Source: Lepisosteus oculatus
Lineage: Eukaryota > Chordata > Actinopteri > Semionotiformes > Lepisosteidae
DNA length: 64,000 nucleotides
NCBI RefSeq assembly: GCF_040954835.1
Contig: NC_090705.1
Span: 16,132,436-16,196,435, forward strand
Direction: 5' to 3'
This document shows positions 13,791 through 27,900 of the stretch, in pieces; the stretch's first letter is position 1, and each line of letters starts with the position of its first letter. Below the pieces are notes generated by a model, which did not search any database, was not told the DNA's origin, and saw only the letters and a program-made list of their open reading frames with translations. The position numbers were made by a program, and so were the translations under genes.

Positions 13791-16700
13791 TTAGTGTTTT
13801 GGTTTTAGCTTTTGTCAAACTACCACATGATTACTCTTTTCAGAATTATGTTAAACCAGCCAACAGATTAAGCTTGCATGTTCCTTGTTTGAAGAAATAT
13901 ATATATATAATAGAAATATAATGTATAAATATGTAAGCTTTCTGGTTGAGGCTCAAATTTACAAATGACAATCGTGAAGCAGTGCCAGCTTCAATAATGA
14001 CTGACAGATACCTACAGTTGTTTGAACTATAGCAGGAAAAGAGGTACACAAAAGGGACATTCAATGAGCAAATAAAGTTATGTTTCCAGAAAATAAAAAC
14101 TTCAAATGCAATATCTACCATCTCCCAGAAACACTGTAATATAAACTCAAAATCCCTGAGGGTTTTGCAGTTCAAGAGGAACACTCCTTAAAATAAATAA
14201 CATGAAATTAATTACCCTGCACTCCCCAAACAAAAGGCAAAATCCCACAAAGTTGGTTTTACATAAAATACGAATCCTCCCTATTTTTAAACACAGATCT
14301 GAAGAGAGACGTGTGCTGAAGACAGTGTGTCAGGACAGTAGGAAATACATTTTCTTCAAAGCTATTTGCGTCCCAAAGGACAGTGACACAGTTCACTATA
14401 TCGTCTGGAAATTATTCGATTTTAAAACTCAGCTCAAAGCCAGACAGTGAGCACACTACATAGGAAGATATTTTGCTACATGCCTAAACATAAACATGGC
14501 TCCAGTGTTTGATACGTTCCTCGCCTGGAGCAATTGCACTAGTTACTGCGGCCAGGTTTTCTGGCTATGGTGAGCTGTCACTGCCACTGCGAGCGTCTCT
14601 GTCATCAGCGCTTGTTTCTCTCGGTAGCCATAGGGACACAGTAGGTCTTGCCTTCTTACATGGCTGGTTTGGTTGTCCTTATTCAAAGTCTCACAAGCAA
14701 ATTCCAGATGTATACTAAGGTTCTCAAGTTTAGCAGATTTGAAAAATGAGCACTGTACAGATCCAGTTCTGGATCCAGTACAGTTCTGACTGTGTCAGAG
14801 TGTTAATACATTTGTCGGTTTCATTACAACACAGCCTTAGACAGATTTTCAAACAGTGGCCCACACAAGGGCTTCAGCATGAATTCTGTTAAATGCTCCT
14901 GGGTCAGGGGTCAATGGAGCTTGTATTTTTTTAAGTTACTCCTTTACCATTTGGCCTCTAAGCCCCATGACAATACTGGAACTTATTTTAAGGTAGAAAA
15001 TTAAACAGTGGTCTGTTTTAGAAAGTATTTTTTTTCTCCGATTTGCATTAATTCTTTAGGTCCCAGCATTATATACGGAATAATCTGAAGTCGTCCAGAT
15101 AGCACGTGGAAAAAAAACAAGAGTAAGTCACTTTCTTTGCTTTGTATAATGACAAATCAGTTTAAAAGAAATATTGTGGTTTACAGAGATTAAAAGTAAC
15201 GCTTGAAAGCAAATCAAATGACCCAGTGACCCTGCTTATCCTAGGCCTCTCCAAAATTTCACCAGCTGGTGTGAGTGAAGTGTGATGACTAAGGCCTTGT
15301 TGACTCTGGACAAACTGACAAACAGCCACATGGTATTAACACAAGGAAGAGACCAAATAATGTGGAACAGCTTAATTTAGTAACAAAATACTGAGGTTTG
15401 GACTGGGGCAGAAGCTAATTTGTTTTGCGTGTGTGCCTCTGTGAGAGAGACTATACAAACCTCTACAAAACACCATGTTATTCAAACTTTTGACAATCCA
15501 CAAATTGCAACTTGTTCCTAGCAAGTTGTCACTGAGTCTTTTAAAACACACGCACGACTGCAGGGCCTTTTATAAGGTTAGTTAACTTCTTCAAAGATCT
15601 GCTAGGAACAATGCACAGGGGAGGGATTCAATTTGGACCACTGTCAGCACATTCCCACAGACAACGGCAAGTGGACCCTGTAGGGCAAGTGAGCTGGACA
15701 CTCGATACTCCGGGAACAATTGTCTTCCAAAACCCAGTGATGTTTCTGCCATTTGAGGTGTACCGTCTTTCTTCATGGGAACACCCCACTCCCATGCCAG
15801 TAACACCTGATTTCACTCCTTTAATATAGGCCTTCCTGAGCACCTAAGACAAGGATGAAAAATATCCGTGCAGTTGATTTAGAAAAAAAGAAATGAGCCG
15901 AATGTATAACCATACACATGACTAACTGCATATCAGGACAGTGTCTTCAGCAGGGAGATGCCTCATCCAAGCTAAGATTGTGCATACAAAATGAAGACCG
16001 TAATACTAATAATTAGCTATAAATTTGATCCACGGTACAATGTGCACTCAAGCGTAGAGCAGTTATGGCCCGTGAAACACAATGTTTTTCCTATAGTAAC
16101 TCATTCTCCCTGAAGGCCACACTTTGCTATAATAATTAGATTTCATGGTCAAATTGTTCTGTGCATCCTTGTCTTACAGGAAAATAAAAGTTTACTTCCA
16201 TCCAGATCTGTGGCAATCCTTTCAAGACATCTATACTGTTTACCGAGCACATTTTATTTGACTACTTCCAAACTACACATGGCAGTAATTCAAACGACAT
16301 TCTTTTATTCACTAAAATTGGTTAATAAATGTAATGCAACCAAATATGGACCAAACTAAGAAGAATCGTACATGCTGCAGATATATCCAACATGTCAACA
16401 ACCAGATGGAAAATGAAGAAAAAGTTGTTGATGGCTTCACGGTTCCTAGTCAACCCAAGTTTAAGTCAACTATCTTCAAAAACCTGTGTATCTAACGGAA
16501 CAATTAAAATTAAGAACTCCATTAAGGTCAAGATGGAAAGTACTCAGTGTTAAACATTTGTTCAGAATGTAAACAGATATAGAGTGAACTAGGGATATAC
16601 TCCACAGTTTTGCATGTTCACTACCAACACAAAGTTATTTTTTTCTAATAAGTGAACAAATCCAAAAAAGAACAGGGACTTATTTTTAGAATTCTTTTGA

Positions 16701-19700
16701 AATACGTGCTTATCTATAATCTAATGTTTTTATATTTCTGCCAGTGAATGCTTCTGGCATCCATAAAAAATTATCTTTAACTGCGCAGACAATATATGTA
16801 ATTCTGACATCATTTTCAGCAGTTCTTTTTGTTTTATCTAGACCTCTTTATTTCCATTTAGGAGATCAGGTATTCCCTTATATTTACTGTGACACCGAAG
16901 GTAATTTAACACCGCTTTTTAAGGAGTGATGAGCATCTGAGAGTTTAAAAGGACAAAGCATTATCCTCACCATCTTAACCCTAGGAGAAGTCACCAAAGT
17001 CCTTGATCTGAAGTTCCTTCTACACAGAACCATCCCTGGTAGACATAGTACAGCAGGACTGCATCTATACACAAATTAAGTTGTGGCAGAATGCTGTAAA
17101 TCACATTTTACAGTTAATAATAGTCACCATCAGAGTAATGGACTCAGTGGAATAAGTCACAGGAAGTAGGTCTTAGTCTGCCATGAGTCTGGCAAAGACG
17201 AGACCATACCTCTTCGTAATCACAAAGACATGATGAGAAAGGACGGAATTTGAGATCTTAACCAAAACAAGAAATTAACAGGAAAATTCTGTTTACCGAG
17301 GCAAATGTCTTTTAACTGCACTGCATGATCGGACGCAGGTCTCACTGAATAATTCACATTTCCGACGTGATGGTAAGAGAAACTGAAAAATGTCCACAGA
17401 CAAAAAACATAAATCTGTTAAAGTTACTAAGTCTTTCACTGTAAAACTGCTACCTATCTTACGGTAGTTAATAAAATGTATTCACAATTGTCCGTATGAA
17501 AGGCTCATAGTCACTTTAAAGAAATGTAAAACTGATGATCAGAGACTTGTGTCTTCTTCAATATTTAGGGATCAACATTTATTCTCAGCAAATGTGTAAT
17601 AGTTTAGGAAGTTAATTTCTTTCTCAAAGAACAATACAAAAATTCCCAGTCCCATGGGGATTAAGAAAAATTATGATCACCCTAGGTAAAGCTATTCTTT
17701 GAGAACTTATCACAAATAGTAGAGCATATTTTGAGGTTCCCACATTGTCACTGGTAAGCACTATGCCTTTTCTTCTACAGAAGCCCTGAACTGTCTGGTT
17801 ATCATATAATGTTCCTGAGTTGTCGCTCAGAAGAATGTCATTTCTGCTGCATCTGCAACAAGCAGGGCTGAGAGTGAAGGAAAAACAGTTGACCTCGTGT
17901 TCTTCCAGTATCAGGGAATTGTAAAATTAAACAAAACTGCGGAAACTAAATAAAAACATCCTTTGCAGACTGATACGTTTAGATTACCACAGCCATAAAA
18001 AGTCAAGTCAGAATAGGCAGCTATTTTGTTTTTAGTTTTTCGTCAATATCAATAAGCTTAGAGCTCCTGCCAGTTGGTAATAACCTACTTGTATATGAAC
18101 AGCAACACTCATCTCTGCTGGCCTTTGCTTTCGGTCTCGCTGGAGAAAGTGCCAATGGGTGGTTCAGCTTGGACACTTTGCTCATATTTGATCGGTCAAT
18201 GGTATCCACAGAAACACAGAAAGAGGGCTCACACTCAATCAGCTGTGCAAATGTGCGATGTAGTTTAATGTATTAAAAATAATACATTTTCAAAAAATAA
18301 CCTTGGACCATATGAGGAAACCAGGCCACTCATCCTACCAAAAGGACTACCTGCCTTAAAAAAAAAAAAGACAAAGTATCTGGACAAGTAAGGAGTGAGT
18401 GAGACTGAGCATTCTTTAAGAAACTATTTAGATACATCCAAAGAGCAATTACGTTTCACTTCACTTGAAGAAGAAAGCTAACTAAAGAGCGCAAGGCGTA
18501 AATACTGGCATCATAGTATGCACTGCGACCTAAAATAACACCTATTCTTTTACATAAATTCAATAAAACTCCCCAGGGCTCTGTCTGGATCAAAACAGGT
18601 CTGAGAAAAAACACTGGTAACAAAGGGAAAATAAAAGTTTAATATTACAGGCTTTTCCTTTCATTTCTCTCTCTCTGGAGGCAACGGAGCCTGTGCAACC
18701 ACTTACTCGTTGTATGAGGAGCGCTAATTGTCCTGAAGGAACTTCTACTTCACCTTATAGCCCAGAGGAAAGTAAGACGTAAAGCAAAGGGTTACGTACT
18801 TACTGTACATACAGTAAGAACCTGCAGGTCTAGCACCTGCCTGGTCACGTCTATATGTTTAAGCCATAATTATTGTTAAACGTATGTATGCTGTATCGCA
18901 ACAATCCAGTGAGACCTTTCCTACCTGTGACCGAGAAGACTTTTCAGAAATACTCTTCTTACAGCATGACGAAAGTGCTGTTTGATGGGAAATGGCTTCC
19001 GCTGATATGATGCCGTTTTGAAATTAGCCCACCCTATTATCAGGATTACACAGCACAAAATCTTTAGGTTTATGCATATTAAACTATTAACAAGGTTCAT
19101 TTATCTTTGTATGTCAGCCTGGATCAAAAAGAACTCAAAACCACAACTCCAAAATTTTTGAAACTGAGCTGAACAAAAGGGCACAGTCAGCACTGCTCCT
19201 GCAGACAGAATTCCCTGCATACCTTCACATTAATCTCCTCTGCCACACAAGTACAATTTCTTTAACCATTTTGTGCATCTGGAGCAGAGTGGCATATTGT
19301 GTATAATCTTCATAGCTGTTACAGCCAGTTATCCCTCTGTAAAACAATCTCTTTTTCGCCCCAGTGCACAGCTATCCTGAAAAATAACTAGACCCCTGAC
19401 AGGGAGCCAGAACCCTCACATACTGCAATGCCGAAACTCGGAGTCTGTCAACCCTTACACCTTTGCCTGTACAGGTAACAAGCAGCGTGGATTGTCAGAG
19501 AGACCGTGGGGAAGCCACACTTACAGTCCCTCAGGGAAGTTCTTTAACCACGCTGCTGGAGACAGGCAAGTCAAACATGGGGAACTGAAGAACTGGAAAC
19601 AAATTACCACCGCTACACATGAAACATTTCTTCTGCCCGAAAATCATGTCTCAGCACTTGTGTACTTGACTGATGTTTCTGATGGCCCAGGTCTGAGCTT

Positions 19701-20079
19701 GCATGTCAAGATGAATAAACAGCCCAAAATGCTGCATTTTTTAAAACTTTTCAATGGAATGAATCTCTTCTTGTTCCCTTGCAGCCAACATATGTGGACT
19801 CAGCTTGCCACATATAAACCTCTTAGTTTATAAGTCTCATTCATCACTTTGGAACTGTAACTCTTTTCCAATGCTGCACAAAGAATTGTGCTTACGAAAA
19901 TCACATACATGCTCTGAACGGAAAAACCAACCAGTGAAATTTCAGTGGACAATGTTTCTGCAAAAGTGATGCCCGTGAATAAACAATTAGGAGAGCTTCT
20001 GCGATTCTCAGTTTAAAATGCAATTCAGCACTGAAACATGAAACAGAGCCACGAGTGCAAATTACACGGAAAGGCCTTT

Positions 20080-20285
20080 AAATCTGAGAACAGGAGGCAC
20101 TTCTTCACACATGAGGTTGCAGGATTTTGAAATAAAACCACAGTGTTGATGAAGCCGATACCCCAACTTCTTTCAAGAAACTGCTAGATGAGAACCTTGG
20201 ATCAACTGACTACTAACCACCGAATGGGTTGAATGGCCTCATCTCCTTTGCAAGCTTATTGGTCTTCTAATGGATCAAAAAAGCA
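20080..20285 (+). repeat. CR1/L2-like LINE 3' tail
   Basis: The words 'gagaacaggaggcacttctt', 'gaagccgataccccaacttc', 'aagaaactgctagatgag' and 'gggttgaatggcctcatctc' occur in the same order as in the copies at 5,654, 31,120 and 63,370. The reverse-transcriptase frame is broken by small changes. It ends in 'tcttctaatgg', close to the short terminal repeats typical of this LINE group. Confidence 0.65.
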
Positions 20286-23200
20286 CAGCCAGCATAGCCA
20301 GCTCACTGAGAAAGGCTGGAGAGTCCATCAGCTCCTTGTGATGGAAACGACTTTCTATTGGACATCAACCACCGCCCGGCAGCTCTAAAACGTCAACAGA
20401 AAGCGTTCAAGGACCGGGGACTGATGTTCTAATGTTTGAAAGAAAAACGTTCGTGTTAGAAATTAGTCCTGCACTTTAAACATAGTTGGCAACTCAGAGG
20501 TTAAAATACTGAGGAAACGCCCATCAAATAATTTAGTGGCTGCTGGAAATTTGTTTTTGCTTTAGTCTGCCTGGATGCATATTTGATGGTGTGATTGGAA
20601 GACATGTAAACACGGCCATGAACCAGAAGAGCCCCACCCCACTCCCACTCCCACAGAATCATGGTTTGCTGTTAATTAAGGTCAACACGCAGCCCCCAAA
20701 GTGTATCAGCAACGACATGACAAAAAAAAAAGTGAGTAGTTGAAGAGAGGTAGAGATCTGAGAGGCATGACCTTCAGGGCAGACCAAGCTTAGCCAGCAA
20801 AAAAAAACCGAAAAGAAACTTCAAATGAGAATCGAGAGGAAAGCAAACAGTGTTTGGCTCCTCGGTGACAACTGACGGCTGACTAACTTATACTCCCCAC
20901 TGTGGCCTCCCTCTGTCTCTGTGCTGAGTTACTTGGAAATCTGGCATGTTTGCCCTAATATTCGGGAATGAATGGTCAAAACATGAGCAGAATCTGCTCT
21001 CCTTCTAGTGTTAACGACACTAAGATGTTCCCAAAATACGTCCCTCTTGTGCCCTCCAGAGCTGGTGACAAATCCATTGTTAGTGTTCATGTTGCTCAGG
21101 ACAGGGGTCTGGCGGATGTGCAGAAAATCCCCAGGGAAGCCGTCAACATCAAAAAGTGTTGGCATCCCACTGCAGCCTTCCCACAGTTCATTCCAGTACT
21201 TACAGCATAAAGAAGGGAGCACAAATTACTAACTAACTTCAAGCTATAGTATTGAGTTTCCTTTTCTTTTTTTACCAAAACTCTCCATTGGCACATTGTA
21301 TGTTGATGACTTCAGAGACACTCATTTACTACACTTGGCTCTAGCACTACACCGCAGAGAGTCAGCACATCTACACAGACTCTGCTCTGGCATGGAACAG
21401 AAGAATGACAAGTCAAAAAGTGCCACACTATATTAACATTTGAATTGTAGTTGAACCACCAATTGCTAATGAACTAAGCACTGGAAGCCACAGAAAAGAT
21501 GGTGGAAGGAATTAAATGATGGAAATAAAAACATATAGAATTCAATCTAGCTGTAAGAAGTACTTGATATACACACACATACCACTATGACCTGAGGGAT
21601 GTCTGTCCTGATCAAAGTCAATGGGACAATTTCCACAATGTATTAGGAAAAGAAAACTGGGACCTTTTATACAGATAAGAATATGATAATCATCTTAATC
21701 ACTGGGCTTGTTAGTGTATTAGCGCAGGAAAGTACTGCCTAATCCTGCTAATAAATTAACAAAAGAAAACTTCCCAGGTGCACTGTTACTGTATATATCA
21801 TCATTTCAATGGATTTCTAAAGATAAAGGCAAAAACTCAGAACAAAGCTTTGTATAGTACTATGTTTTTTTAAACAGAGTACTAGTACTTGAAGATACCT
21901 TGCATTCATAAAGGTACATTTTTTGAAAAAGAAAATGCCTATCTGCGTGTTCCAGGCTCACGCCAAACATCTTAAAGGGCAACACAGCTAAAAAAAAAGG
22001 CGGGTGACAACTTAAATGTTTTGCCAAAGGCCCATTAAAAATAGATGATTAAAGGAAAGCAACAGCCAATCCATCTAAGCTAGAGATAAGAGAGACATCA
22101 ATTTATAGCTAGGATACCTACATGAGTGGAGGCCTGGCCTTTGAATAACGTCAGAGACCTGATTTACAACCTTTTTAGACCCTCATTACCAGCTCATTTG
22201 GAATGTGAGGCAGGAGGAACACAAAGAGCTCAATTAGCTATGGCATGGATACCACATCTTGCACTGCAGGCACAAATGGCACCACCAGAGCAGCATTTAC
22301 TGCACCTTTTGTTTGGCAAAACTACAGGGGAGCCATTAAGAAGCAAAGAGCCCCGTTCCACCTCAACAACAACCAGAGCTCACCATGGCCCCAGTCAGAA
22401 CACTGCTACTTCTTAAAATGACACACGCTGACTTATTGTTTTCCCCCTGCTGGTGACTGATGCCAACAGGGGTTTGACGAACCTTCAAATAGTGGTAATG
22501 CAAAAACGTACTGGAATCACGCTGGCAGAGGGCCTTAAAAGCACGGCAGAAAAAAAAAAGTCCCTCTGAAAAGTCCAGGAACCACGAATACTGCAGTTGT
22601 GGGGTAGGCCTCTACAGGTTGGCATAAAGCTTCTTTCAGACATCAGCAATTAAATATAAAACTGTATAACAACCTGCATCAAATCGACAAGGCTGTCCTT
22701 ATTAACCTACAAGAAAGACCATATCAAAGACTCATTCACAGATAAACTACCCATCTACGCATCGTCATCATTGCTCTTTTCTATCGGTGAGGGCGGCAGA
22801 TGCCAAGTCTGTGCCTAGGATGTAATCTGGAAAGTGTGCTCTGAAGGCCCAGTCCTGCTGCGTACATCATTCGAGAGGGAGAGTTCAGGAGAGGAAAGCT
22901 GGAAATATCAAGCATCTTCTCTCAGGAAGCATTTCAAAACCTTAATCCTGCCCCTCCTTACAGTAGCGTGTGTGTGGACCTGGTAATTCCTCCAATTCAA
23001 AAAGAGGGACAAGGAGAAATATGCAGTGCCCCAGAAATGACTGTTGCCACGTACGCGCTGTGTCCAAATCAGCACTTACTCATAGACGTTATTACAGGTT
23101 TCTGGGACACATGGCCTCAACCTGGCTGCTTATTTACTGCGTGACATCACTACCTGATTATGACTGAGTTATTTGCGACAAGTTATAACTGGACAGTCTA

Positions 23201-24964
23201 CGGTGTATAAGAGATGTTGTGCTATTCATAATGTACAATTAACAGATTATTACACTGTTAATTAAACTGGATGAATAAAAATGGCTCTCCTCTGCTGGGT
23301 GTGAAGGGGATGTTTCTTTCAGTTTTTCTAAAGATTAAGGGTCTTTAGACCCCTCTGCACAGAAAAGGCTCCCAAGTCCATCTGCAAACGTGACAGGTTA
23401 CATGGCTGCCTTAGGTGAATTTAGATAACTTTAAGGAATGTTGGCCTAATAACTTGGAGAAAACTTGTCATTTCTTAGAGGCTGAAGCAGAGATCGCACA
23501 ATGTCAGGCACAGTAGAAAAGCATAGGATCCACATTGTGTGAAGCAAGGCTGTGAACACTGAAAACACCCACCACCTGAAACACATGGACAGAACGGATT
23601 GCAGCAGGGACACATGAACGTTAGCTTGACATGTGCAAAGGGATTGCATCGTTCAAGCATGGATTCCTAATAATCTGGCCAGCGAGCATAAAGGATCAAG
23701 AATCACAAAGGCCGGCCTCTAAACCACAGATGAGACTGCGTCATTATTCCTGGTTAGATGTATTCAACTCGGATTGAGCTAATTCTGATACCTCCAGGTA
23801 AGTGTGGCAATACGTAGATCAACAGTCACGTAGCTCCAAGTAAGACAGTGCAGACATAGGGAGCTGTTTTTATAGCAGAACTCTGGAAGCCATTCATTTT
23901 GTGGTTCTGAATGACGGGACTAACATTAAGTTGAGAATGGTTAGACTGCACAGAACCAAAAAAAACTAGAAGCATGTCATACATACAGTACAGTTTCAGT
24001 GTTAAAATACATTCACCCTTAGGAGACTCGCAGGGGCCACAGAAACTGGAAAATAATGACTGCCACCTCCACCCTCCAAAAACAGCACAAGTAACACTTC
24101 ATATAAAGAGAAAATCACCCATGGGTACACAGCTAGTTGTATGGAAATGCATATCTCTAGACATGAATGTATATAGCTGAATAAATGTGTGCATTTAAAG
24201 TAATCATTAATAGCTAAAATGTCCTCCTCCAAACTTCAGACAGCCTGGACTTAGAAAAGCGTTATAACACAATAACAGCCTTGGATGTGGATTAAGTGCT
24301 TTGTATACTCCTACTGGTACCTATGTCCAGTGATATACATCTCTAAGTTCCTTATACAAGTCCACTGCTGGGTAGAAATGTTACCTATGAAGGGACTGGA
24401 GGAGATCCCTCACCAGCACTGTTCCAACATGAAAACCTGGGATCTAATCGACCTACTCCAGCACTCAGGCTGGCAAGGAGTTGTTCTACAATAAGAAAGT
24501 TAATGGCAGAGCAGCTTCACATACCTGATGATACTTGGACTAACTGGAACACATTTTTAGCACAGATCAGATGTACCTTCATGCTTGTCATTCATCACAG
24601 CTACAAACTGTAACGTCTTGATGTAAGACAAACTGGAGCTTCTGAAGTCCCTGAGTTTTGAAAAGGTGTCATATTTGCATGGGCCACAAGTCGACACCGA
24701 TTCCCAAAGCCTACTCACATAACACAGTGAGGAAATTCCGGGTTTAAAAGAAATGCTCTACATTGACAGGTTACAACCCATGATGGTCATTTAAAACTCA
24801 GAATGGTATCTGACAAACTAGACCAAGGGATTTCTTTGCGCTGAAAAGTGAATCAATGACCTAAAAGGTGCGAAAACAGCCAGAAAGCACATTTAGGACG
24901 TGGTTACAAAGAGAATGTGCTGGCGTGCTTTTGGAATAAACATCCTCTCGTCTTCCAAAGGCAT

Positions 24965-25150
24965 GCTGGGTAGCTGAGTGGGTGTCTACTCACTGCCTGT
25001 GAGTGAGGAGCAGCGTGTGTGGCCTGTGATGGACAGGCATCTCGTGCAGGGTGCCATCCTGCCTGGTGTCATGTGCTTCCAGGACAGATCTGGGTTACTG
25101 CCAACCTTACCAGGAACAAAGCAGCATGCTGTTAGTGAATGAATGCCTAG
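24965..25150 (+). repeat. L2-like LINE or LINE-tailed SINE 3' end
   Basis: The segment carries 'tgtgatggacaggcatctcg' and 'cagggtgccatcctgcctgg', then 'cttccaggacagatctgggt' and ends in 'gttagtgaatgaatgc'. This is the well-known 3' tail (single-base variants included) shared by L2-type LINEs and SINEs that borrow their tail. Related tails in the other orientation lie at 36,885, 39,455 and 61,890. Confidence 0.55.
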
Positions 25151-27704
25151 ACTAGCGAGAGTTGTGCTGAATTAGTACAGGGGACATTAATTAAGTAAAA
25201 CCCTGCAAGATTGTCTCTGGCTGAAAAACATTCTATCTTATGAAACATTACATAATAGCTTAAATAATTCCTGCCTGGCACATGCTGAAATGTCTTCTGG
25301 GATATAAATATCCCGTCTATGCCTTCACCTTAACTTCAAAGGTTTTGCATTATCTTAGTAGATCTTTTAGGCTTAGAGACCTGCCCAGAAGAGCTCTTTA
25401 TCAGTTTAGACTTTGGGAATCCTGGCTAAGACCGGATTTAAACAAAAACGATAACGGACAAACGCAGAATTATTGCAGCTGCTTCTATAAAAAAAAAAAC
25501 TTAACAGATTCCATTAAAGGTAGATGGGAGACAGATGTAGCTCTGCTTTGTGCAGGGTACAGGGTATTTGATACCCCTACACTTTCCGCAACACTACGCT
25601 CTAGGTGAACGATAAATGTGTACCAGATGTACCGCGCTCAGATGTAAGAAGTATCCATTTTTCACTCTGAAGAACCCCCCCCCCCCTTTTGATGTCGAGA
25701 CTGCTTCATATAGACGTGAAGGATAAAAGGGCTGCACACTTTAACAAGTCAGGGATCTCCAGTCTGCAGAACCAGGCTGTGCCATCGGGAAACACAACAG
25801 TGGAAGAAAAACAACGTGGATTTTTGTTACCATGTACAGAAACGCCCAGTCCAGGCAGCGACCCAGTGAGAACCAGCAGTCAGACCGCGGCTATAACTCA
25901 CAGGACCTTCACATGCACAGCGTTCACAAAACTGACCCAGACACTTTTAAACCTCACTGGCCATCGGTTCTCTCTTTCTTTAGACCTCCAGCTAAAGTCC
26001 ATTACAAAAATGTGCTAACTGGTACTTGGGGAGACAAAACACCAGTCCTTGTGGGCCAGAAGGCTGCTTCTTGTTTTTTTCCCCCACCTCAGCCCTGAGG
26101 TAATCACTTAACTGGACAGGCTGAAGCTTCCCCTTGTCCCCTGTTGGACAGCAGCCCTTGGGGACCAGAGGTGGTCAACCACAACACTAGTAATACTGAC
26201 TGTTTTTCTTAAAAAGCAACAGTTGAAAAATTGACCAGCCGGTTGTTACTTGAAATTCTATTTATTGTGACAAAAGCGAGAAACCGGGATCGAGAGTATC
26301 CGCACACTGCAGGCAGGAGTGGTGGGGGTCTGCTGTAAACCCCACGGCCAGACGGCGGAAGCTCGCACTGCGAGATTCTTTAAAACCCGCCTGGATGGGA
26401 CTCCTGCATTGTGAAGTTAGTCGTAAAAAAAAAAAAGATCAATATGGTACAAATGACCTGCTCTTGTTTGAAAACTGTAAGGTTCTTACGAAAGAGTCAC
26501 AGGAAATGCAAGTGTTCAGGATGCCCTAAGGGTTTTCATTGTGTCCCGTGTTTATTGTGTTTTTTGACTGTGTTCTAGGAACCCTATTCTTCTTTAAAGA
26601 CAGTGCTTCTATATAATATTCTTATCACATTCTGCAACTACTGCTAATTAAGTATCGTGCCAAGGGCTCTGCCAGTCATTTCTTATGGGGGCTGGTCTAC
26701 TCTACAGAAAGTTTTTTTTTTTTTTAATTGTTACATGGTTGTCTCAGTAGTAAAGCACAGTATCTGAGCCAAACTTCCACACGCTACACAGCTAAGCACT
26801 TTTTTAATGCGATTTAAGAACACACAACAAACAAATGCCAAAACAGATGAACAAGCAGCTATTTAAAAAGGTCTTGCCCGAGACGTCGTAATTACATGAG
26901 GCTGCTGGGATTAAAGTTGCAAAATCAGAGCACAACCATCATCAGGATCAAGAATAAAATGAGAATTAGTGAACAACTGAAATTAAGGGGATAAGCGCTT
27001 AGGCCTGGGAACAGAAAGCTAAACACAAAGGGTCTCCTCAGTCATATTGCTGATGCAGGTTTCTTAGGATCCTGCTTCAGAAACAGGGATAATGAGATTC
27101 TGCAAAGGGCTAGAAGAGTTTCTGAGATCAATTAACTACTAACTTTGAAAAGTGTGCAAGAGGCTGAACTGCTAAGAAATCTGAAACTCTTCATGTGCAA
27201 AGGGGGGTGCCAACCTGTTCTTGGAGAGCCACAATCCAGCACATTTCATGGGTCACGGGCAGAGCAAGACCTAGCCTGTTTTATTTTGATCATTGAAGCA
27301 GGCTATTTGTTCAATTAAGTAGTTCAGAAACCTTTCTAACTGAAAATACCAACACCCCCTACCTACAACATATTATAGCTGGTCATTCCCAAGTGAAGTT
27401 ACTATATCTTTGACAAATATTGCAGGTCTTTACAAATTGATGATTTAAGAGTACTCTAGAAATCCTCCCAGTTGCTGGCCACTTCCTTTAGATATTCTTT
27501 ACCTTTATATACTCATTCATTACCTGACTGCAGTAACTACATCAACTTCATGAACCGTGAAGCCCCACTGAATTCTAGTAAGAACCAGTAGACTGGTTAC
27601 TCACCATAAATAATGACCTCACATCTGTCTAGCCCACCTGTTCTGGCTTTGTCAAGCGAGAAGACACAGAAAAAACCTTTTGCAAAGAGCCCAGTTTTTA
27701 TTTC

Positions 27705-27900
27705 TAGCATCGCTGGTACAGCGATCAGTGCCCTGGATTCAAGATCGGACGATTGTCAGGTCACATCCTGGCTGGGACGCAGCTGTTGTCCCCTCAAGCA
27801 AAGTACTATACTCAGATTGTGTCACTAAACCCAACACTGTATTAATGGGTCTCCAAACTGCCATTTTATTCGACTTGCTTGGTAAATAAATGAATATTAG
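27705..27900 (+). repeat. V-SINE-like element, degraded
   Basis: It contains 'gggacgcagctgttgtcccc' followed by 'tcaagcaaagtacta' and a 3' part ending in 'cttggtaaataaatgaata'. The order and wording match the better-preserved copy at 29,525 and the conserved central block of vertebrate V-SINEs. The tRNA-like head is poorly recognisable. Confidence 0.5.

Noticed and set aside
25675..25686. Run of 12 C residues
   Set aside because: Simple low-complexity tract; no G-quadruplex-type series of runs around it.
27205..27420. Interspersed repeat starting 'ggtgccaacctgttcttgga'
   Set aside because: The opening resembles a common fish repeat ('cctggtcctggagagccac'), but I cannot define limits or a family.
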